DNA of 16,857 nucleotides from positions 1 to 16,857 of the forward strand of contig JAJXYI010000404.1 of NCBI GenBank assembly GCA_021780625.1, in the 5' to 3' direction. Source of the DNA: a bacterium. Its GTDB lineage: Bacteria; Verrucomicrobiota; Verrucomicrobiae; Opitutales; Opitutaceae. The notes beneath the pieces were generated by a model. The model made no database searches. It had not been told where the DNA came from and saw nothing but the letters and a program-made list of their open reading frames with translations. Positions 14,169-16,857 of the stretch are shown in pieces; within the stretch, counting starts at the first letter, position 1, and each line of letters begins with the position of its first letter. The translations under genes and the position numbers were made by a program.

Positions 14169-14360
14169 AGTCTTCCCTTTCACCTGAGGAATGGGTCCTG
14201 CTGAGTTCGCGTGGTAAGTCCAAGAGCGCGAACCTCAGGTCTTTGCTCCTTCGCTGCTTCTGTCTGCTGCACGTTGGGGGTCGTGCTGCGGACCCGGGTG
14301 TCCGGAAGGGGAGATTCCCGATTCCGGACCTAATTCCGCGATTGTCGGCCGGGCCGACGC

Positions 14361-15473
14361 TCAGCGGACCTTGACCTCGACGATGGCGGACAGGCCGAGG
14401 CGCAGGCGGCTGCCCAGGCTGCGGACCTCGGCTGGATCGAGCAGGATCTTCACGGGCACGCGCTGCACGACCTTGGTGAAATTGCCGGTCGCGTTGTCGG
14501 GCGGGAGGAGGGCGAATTCGGCGCCGGTGGCGGGCGAGAGGCTGTCGACGGTGCCGTGGAGCGTGACCCCGGGAATGGCGTCGATCGTGAGGTCGACCTT
14601 GTCGCCCTTGTGCATGCGGGCGATCTGGGTCTCCTTGTAGTTGGCGATGACCCACACGTCGGGTTCGGCGAGTGCGAAGAGGGCCTGGCCGGGTGAGACG
14701 GTATTTCCCACCTCGATACGCTTGGCGCCGATACGGCCGGTGGCGGGGGCGGTGATGGTGGTGAAGGAGTACTGGCGGTCGGAGTTCTGGAGCGCGGCTT
14801 CGGCGGCGGCGAGGCCGGCGTTGGCCACCTCGGCCTGGGCGCGGGCGGCGTTGGCGTTTGCGTTTGCGGAGGTCACGGCGGCCTGGGCGGCGGCGAGGTA
14901 GGCGGCGGCGGCCTCGGTGCCGGCTTTGTAGGTGTCGAGGGTGGCCTTGGCCTTGTCGACGTCGGCCTGGGTGGCGGCGCCGCCGTTGGTGAACATCTGC
15001 ATCTCGCGCCGATAGGAGGTTTCGGCGAGAACGTACTGGGCGCGGGCCATCTTGCCCATGGCGGCGGACTGCGCGAGTTTCGCGTGGGTTTCGACGGCCT
15101 GGGCCTCGGCGAGGCGCGCGGCGGAGTCGGCCTGTGCCTTCTGGGCGCGGGCCTGCGCGAGCGCGGCGCGCGAACGGTCGACGGCGATCTGGTAGGTGAC
15201 GGGATCGATGCGGGCGAGCACCTGGCCCTGCTTCACGACCTGGTTGTCGTCTGCGAGCACCTGGACGACCTGGCCGCCGACCTGGGCGGCTATCTGGTGT
15301 AGGTGGCCTGCGGTGTAGGCGTCGTCGGTCTCCTCGTAGTGGTAGGCGTGGACGGCGAAGTGTCCGAGCCAGATGAGGCCGGCGACGACGGCGAGTCCGG
15401 CGATGATGCGCAGGACGATGGCGCCCCGGGTCTTGGCCTGGGTCGCGGCGGGCGTGGCAGTTTCGGAATTCAT
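14361..15473 (-). CDS. emrA: EmrA/HlyD-type membrane fusion protein
   Basis: A 370-residue adaptor that spans the periplasm and links an inner-membrane MFS exporter to an outer-membrane channel. Seen: a short cytoplasmic tail, one membrane helix (about 18-41, GAIVLRIIAGLAVVAGLIWL), then YEETDDAYTAGHL (46-58) typical of EmrA, the lipoyl-like IAAQVGGQVVQVLADDNQVVK half-motif, and a long alanine-rich coiled coil (about 90-235, ALAQARAQKAQADSAARLAEA and similar). These are followed by the second lipoyl half (ITAPATGRIGAKRIEVGNTV) and a beta-barrel segment with PDVWVIANYKETQ. The start ATG at 15473 follows the MFS gene's stop by 36 bases, so the two are one operon, but here the MFS gene comes first, the reverse of the classic emrA-emrB order. 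No TolC-like gene is in the window. Confidence 0.92.
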   Translation of the reverse strand: MNSETATPAATQAKTRGAIVLRIIAGLAVVAGLIWLGHFAVHAYHYEETDDAYTAGHLHQIAAQVGGQVVQVLADDNQVVKQGQVLARIDPVTYQIAVDRSRAALAQARAQKAQADSAARLAEAQAVETHAKLAQSAAMGKMARAQYVLAETSYRREMQMFTNGGAATQADVDKAKATLDTYKAGTEAAAAYLAAAQAAVTSANANANAARAQAEVANAGLAAAEAALQNSDRQYSFTTITAPATGRIGAKRIEVGNTVSPGQALFALAEPDVWVIANYKETQIARMHKGDKVDLTIDAIPGVTLHGTVDSLSPATGAEFALLPPDNATGNFTKVVQRVPVKILLDPAEVRSLGSRLRLGLSAIVEVKVR

Positions 15474-15509
15474 GGCGAAAAGACGTGGAGTGTGGCGGTG
15501 GAGTGCGGC

Positions 15510-16857
15510 TCAGTGGGCGGCGGCGGCCGCGGCGCGGTTGCGACCCTTGCCGAGCAGGAGCAGCAGCGGGAGGGTGACGATGAACGCGAGCGCGACGTAG
15601 TAGAACACGTCGGCGAATGACAGCAGGGTGGCCTGGCCCTCGACGATTCGGTCGAGCAGCGCGAAGGCCTGCTTGTGGGCGGTGGGCAGGTCGGAGCCCG
15701 CGTGGTGGAAGAAGCTCTGGTAGAGACTCAGCCTGGACTGGGTCGCGTAGGAGTAGTCGGTGACCTTCTCCACGAGCACGGCGCGGTGGACGGCGACGCG
15801 GTGGGCAAGGAAGGTGGTGATCAGCGCGATGCCGATGCTGCTGCCCATCTGGCGGGTGAGGTTGTAGAAACCCGAGCCGCCTGCGACGGCGTCCTTGGGA
15901 AGGTCGCCGAGCGTCGCGAGACTGAGCGGGAGGAACATGAACACCGAGCCGATGCCGCGCAGGATGAGCGGGAAGAACAGGGAATCGGTGCCCGTGTTGG
16001 GATTGATGTCGGCGAGCAGCAGGCCGGTGGCGACAGTGATGAGTGCGCCGATCGCGATCAGCAGGCGGGAGTCGACGCGGCCGGCGACCTTGCCGAGGAC
16101 GATCATCGTGACGGCGGAGGCGAGGGCGCCCGGCATGAGGAGCAGTCCGCTCTGCGTGGCGTCGAAGTTCAGGTAATTTTGGACGAAGATCGGGACGGCG
16201 AACATGATGCCGTACAGGCCCATGCCGAGCACGAGCGAGTAGAGGCTTCCCGCGGCGAGCGCCCGGTGTTTGAGCACGCGCAGGTCGACGGCGGGGTGTT
16301 CCACGGTGAGCTCGCGCCAGATGAAGAACAGCGTGCCGAGCGCGGCGCCCGCGGCCATCGCGCAGATGAAGCGGGAACTGAACCAGTCGTCCTGCTGCCC
16401 CTCCTCGAGCATGGTCTGGAAGCAGCCCAGGCCGAGGGCGAGCAGGCCGATGCCGAGCCAGTCGACGGAAGTGTGCACGATGTCGTCCTCCTTGTCCCTG
16501 GGCAGGAAGAGCCAGGCCATGAAGATCGCGAGCACGCCCATGGGCAGGTTGATGAAGAAGATCCAGCGCCAGCCGTAGTTGTCGGTGAGATACCCGCCGA
16601 GCACGGGTCCCAGGGCGGGGCCGGCGATGACGCCGATGCCGAACATGGCCTGTGCGGCCGCGTGTTCCGCTGGGGAGAAGGTCTGGAAGAGGATGGACTG
16701 GGCCTTCGCGAGCAGGCCGCCGCCGGCGAGCCCCTGCAGCACGCGGGCGACGATGAGCATGGACAGCGAGGTGGACAGCCCGCACATCATCGAGGCGAGG
16801 GTGAAGCCCGCGAGGGAGAACATCAGGTAGTTCTTTCGTCCATACCGCTCGCCGAGC
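15510..16857 (-). CDS. emrB: EmrB/QacA-type MFS exporter (DHA2), N-terminus cut by right edge
   Basis: At least 448 residues of a 14-helix drug:H+ antiporter that would use the proton gradient to expel toxic compounds through the EmrA adaptor. The frame is open through the right edge, where it reads LGERYGRKNYLMFSLAGF, the family's motif A between helices 2 and 3; the ATG at 16823 is therefore internal and roughly the first 60 residues lie outside. Seen further in: LIVARVLQGLAGGGLL (motif B), GIGVIAGPALGPVLGGYL (motif C of exporters, about 45-62 from that ATG), WRWIFFINLPMG typical of DHA2 proteins, then repeated hydrophobic helices and a final LGKGRNRAAAAAAH tail. Substrate specificity is not readable. 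The H+-ATPase at the other end of the window could help supply the gradient, though any proton-motive source would do. Confidence 0.93.
   Translation of the reverse strand, partial: LGERYGRKNYLMFSLAGFTLASMMCGLSTSLSMLIVARVLQGLAGGGLLAKAQSILFQTFSPAEHAAAQAMFGIGVIAGPALGPVLGGYLTDNYGWRWIFFINLPMGVLAIFMAWLFLPRDKEDDIVHTSVDWLGIGLLALGLGCFQTMLEEGQQDDWFSSRFICAMAAGAALGTLFFIWRELTVEHPAVDLRVLKHRALAAGSLYSLVLGMGLYGIMFAVPIFVQNYLNFDATQSGLLLMPGALASAVTMIVLGKVAGRVDSRLLIAIGALITVATGLLLADINPNTGTDSLFFPLILRGIGSVFMFLPLSLATLGDLPKDAVAGGSGFYNLTRQMGSSIGIALITTFLAHRVAVHRAVLVEKVTDYSYATQSRLSLYQSFFHHAGSDLPTAHKQAFALLDRIVEGQATLLSFADVFYYVALAFIVTLPLLLLLGKGRNRAAAAAAH

Larger units (their letters stand above)
13850..14360. other. Repeat-rich spacer between the exporter adaptor and larE
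   Basis: About 510 bases with no convincing gene. The content is mostly 'cagaaggtaacgaagg'-type units: 13898-13952 (+), 14026-14061 (inverted), 14114-14168 (+), and a diverged inverted form at 14241-14262 (ctttgctccttcgctgcttctg). The larE promoter and the end of the exporter operon must lie here; I could not pick out clear -35/-10 boxes. A plus-strand frame from 13979 spans several repeats and shows no domain. Confidence 0.55.

Noticed and set aside
14062..16785. A 907-residue open frame on the minus strand overlapping both exporter genes
   Set aside because: It is a shifted frame over real EmrA and EmrB genes, is very rich in R, P, H and G, and has no domain. It stays open only because of high GC at third positions.

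Overview
The window suggests a high-GC, Gram-negative, free-living bacterium of the Verrucomicrobiota, most likely near Opitutaceae. This is an inference. It rests on a beta-rich C-terminal domain (in the TIR gene) of a type I know mainly from exported verrucomicrobial proteins, on the style of the lipoprotein and ABC exporter, and on intergenic spacers filled with short repeat units. No rRNA, complete tRNA or marker gene is present to confirm it. Both edges cut through genes.

Bases 1-3000 (+ strand) are a metabolic pair: the 3' end of a phosphoketolase, overlapped by ATGA with a complete P-type H+-ATPase. Bases 3100-5240 look accessory. They hold a PIN-family toxin whose upstream antitoxin frame carries a stop, a spacer with repeat copies, and a complete HEPN/MNT (HepT/MntA-type) toxin-antitoxin pair bracketed by two copies of a short hairpin repeat. 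Bases 5242-7712 hold a class I SAM methyltransferase (+), then on the minus strand a TIR-domain protein fused to the beta-rich domain and, upstream of it, a small lipoprotein.

From 7798 to the right edge every gene is on the minus strand. In transcription order from the right edge these are an EmrB-type MFS exporter (cut by the edge), an EmrA-type adaptor, larE, larB and larC (nickel-pincer cofactor synthesis), and an ABC ATPase with its membrane exporter subunit. The lar genes and the ABC pair are separated by unusual spacers: 9-bp-like 'cagaaggtaacgaagg' repeats, 'ctccgtg..gtggttc' repeats in inverted pairs, and an 18-unit heptamer tandem array upstream of the ABC ATPase.

Functionally, phosphoketolase makes acetyl-phosphate and the H+-ATPase uses ATP to expel protons. 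LarB, LarC and LarE together build the nickel-pincer nucleotide from nicotinic acid adenine dinucleotide, although no larA or other user enzyme is visible. EmrA/EmrB form an export path across the envelope. The best lead for something undescribed is the TIR fusion protein; next are the repeats bracketing larB and larB-larE and the broken PIN module.
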